From contig JAVVPO010000033.1 in assembly GCA_036655715.1 (NCBI GenBank), positions 1 to 24,577 on the forward strand: a stretch of DNA of 24,577 bases. The letters are read 5' to 3'. The DNA comes from JAVVPO01 sp036655715. GTDB lineage: Bacteria > Bacillota > Clostridia > Lachnospirales > Cellulosilyticaceae. Each line of letters starts with the position of its first letter. The first letter of the stretch is position 1. Below are positions 23,124 through 24,577 of the stretch, in pieces. Both the position numbers and the translations under genes were made by a program. The notes beneath the pieces are model-generated. The model was not told the origin of the DNA, made no database searches, and saw only the letters and a program-made list of their open reading frames with translations.

Positions 23124-24488
23124 TTATATGTACAAATTTCTAAAAGCTTGTTTGCCTTTACTTTTAACACCTACAAGTCCAATCTGACCTTTTCCTGTAA
23201 CTGCTTCACACTTCCCATCTACTGTTGGATTTACATATTGATTGAACCAATTGGTTAACCTGCCACGTAATTCTACTAAAATTTCTTTATAATTTTCTTC
23301 ATCTATCAGATTTATCTTTTCATCAGGATCTTGTATCAAATGGTAAAGTTCATGAGGTCCATAAGGATACCGATGAATATACTTCCAGTCTTTTGTNNNN
23401 NNNNNNNNNNNNNNNNNNNNNNNNNNNNNNNNNNNNNNNNNNNNNNNNNNNNNNNNNNNNNNNNNNNNNNNNNNNNNNNNNNNNNNNNNNNNNNNNGTAT
23501 CATACATATTCATGGGGAATGTACCATTTCCCTTACCATATATACCATGATGCCCCATACTCATACCATTGTCTCCTGTAAAGATAATGAGTGTGTTCTC
23601 CAATACGCCTTCTTGCTCTAAAGTATCTAGTAAGCTTCCTATACTTTTATCCATAGCTGTAATAGCCGTATAATACCCTTGAAGGTATTCCCTATGTAAT
23701 TTTCTATGCTCTTCATCAGTTTTTCCCTTCACATCTCCCCATGGATGTAACACATCACAGGGTACTGACTCAAAAGGACATTCCTCATATAACTTATAAA
23801 CTTCTGATGGATGCTGCTCTTTGTTCCATGGTGCATGAGGTGCTGTATAATGCACACTTAGATAAAATGGCTTTTCTTTATCCCTTTCACTTGAGATAAA
23901 CTTATTTGCTTCTTCCGTTATATAGTCTGTGATATAAGTCTCTTTGTTCATCACAAACTTGCCGTCTTCTAAGACAATAGGATAATAATAGTTATCTCCC
24001 CCCATAGCCATAGTTCTCCAATAGGAGAAACCACCTTGTGGATTACCACTGTCTCCCAAATGCCATTTTCCCACCAATCCACACTCATATCCTTGTTCAT
24101 TTAGTATCTCTGTAAATAATTTATGTCCTTTAAGATATTGCACACCTACATCTTGTTTGATTTGCTTTTTCGGCCAGTCATATTCCCAGCCACTATTCTC
24201 TTCGTATAGTTTGGCCTTTAATTTCTCATCTATTTCACATTCACTCATATGACCTTTATGTATCCAGTCATGTACTCCATGCTGTGAAGGAATCTTCCCA
24301 GTAAATAAGGATGCTCTAGCTGGCGAACATACAGGTGAGGTACAAAAGAAGTTTTCGAACCTTATACCATTCTCAGCTAATCTATCTAAATGAGGTGTAA
24401 TAATTTCCTTATTCCCACTACAACCCATAGCCCAGTGGCCATGATCATCTGACATAATAAGTAGTACATTTGTTTTTTTATTATCCAC
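23124..24488 (-). CDS. Sulfatase, cysteine-type (S1 family), interrupted by an assembly gap
   Basis: The first of two sulfatase genes in tandem. It has the metal pair D14-D15 in MSDDHGHWAMG, the formylglycine signature C54-S-P-A-R58, IFTGDNGMSMGHHGIYGKGNG, and a C-terminal TKDWKYIHRYPYGPHELYHLIQDP segment. The start is GTG at 24488, with GGGAG (24497-24501) 8 nt upstream. The run of 100 N at 23397-23496 removes a central stretch. The two flanks happen to read in one frame, but the missing piece is probably longer than 100 nt. No signal peptide is visible. There is no clear promoter in the 76 nt of upstream sequence available. Confidence 0.9.
   Translation of the reverse strand: MDNKKTNVLLIMSDDHGHWAMGCSGNKEIITPHLDRLAENGIRFENFFCTSPVCSPARASLFTGKIPSQHGVHDWIHKGHMSECEIDEKLKAKLYEENSGWEYDWPKKQIKQDVGVQYLKGHKLFTEILNEQGYECGLVGKWHLGDSGNPQGGFSYWRTMAMGGDNYYYPIVLEDGKFVMNKETYITDYITEEANKFISSERDKEKPFYLSVHYTAPHAPWNKEQHPSEVYKLYEECPFESVPCDVLHPWGDVKGKTDEEHRKLHREYLQGYYTAITAMDKSIGSLLDTLEQEGVLENTLIIFTGDNGMSMGHHGIYGKGNGTFPMNMYDXXXXXXXXXXXXXXXXXXXXXXXXXXXXXXXXXXTKDWKYIHRYPYGPHELYHLIQDPDEKINLIDEENYKEILVELRGRLTNWFNQYVNPTVDGKCEAVTGKGQIGLVGVKSKGKQAFRNLYI
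23397..23496. other. Assembly gap (100 N)
   Basis: Exactly 100 unknown bases lie within the second sulfatase gene. The round number suggests a scaffold placeholder, not a measured length. Confidence 0.97.
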
Positions 24489-24577
24489 ATTACTTTCTCC
24501 CTTATATTTTTCTTATTGAAAATATATCATAATAAATCATGCTATTAAGAAAAAGGAAATTAGTAAGTAATATTCTC

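Overview
The window is AT-rich and looks like the chromosome of an anaerobic, endospore-forming Gram-positive bacterium (Clostridia; the genus cannot be fixed from the sequence alone). Three things support this: a class III, oxygen-sensitive ribonucleotide reductase with its activase (nrdDG), a spoVA operon for dipicolinic acid transport into spores, and Firmicutes-type regulation (a T-box leader, strong AGGAGG ribosome sites and many short U-tailed hairpins). One 100-N assembly gap (23397-23496) interrupts a sulfatase gene.

Layout. 1-1270: 3' end of nrdD, then nrdG, closed by a 31-bp hairpin. 1281-3149 (minus strand): aspartate-ammonia ligase asnA behind a T-box leader with a near-consensus promoter, followed by a small YdcZ-type membrane protein. 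3162-5465: a GntR/FCD regulator and tcdA on the minus strand, divergent from a TetR regulator; the tcdA and tetR promoters share their -35 region. 5519-7333 (minus): GIY-YIG protein, YitT-type membrane protein and uracil-DNA glycosylase, probably one operon. 7414-11279: a P-loop protein with two repeated halves, a membrane-anchored DUF4340 protein, and two proteins of unknown function. 11396-11869: a PerR-type regulator with a perfect 7-1-7 operator in its own leader. 11860-14690 (minus): an Lrp/AsnC regulator overlapping an aminotransferase gene, and a stand-alone HypE/PurM-like protein.

14728-19750 is rich in cell-envelope and sporulation genes, all on the minus strand. It holds spoVAA-AB-AC-AD-AE preceded by a 53-codon single-membrane-span ORF that overlaps spoVAA, a bactofilin paired with an M23 peptidase, and a small Cys-rich repeat protein with a predicted coiled coil. 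19872-21242 is a MATE transporter. 21574-24488 is a pair of cysteine-type sulfatases, probably one operon.

Most of the window is recognisable housekeeping, regulatory or sporulation content, and no clear new multi-gene system is evident. The best leads for new biology are the small membrane ORF heading the spoVA operon, the Cys-rich repeat protein, the duplicated P-loop protein, and the two unknown proteins at 10198-11279.
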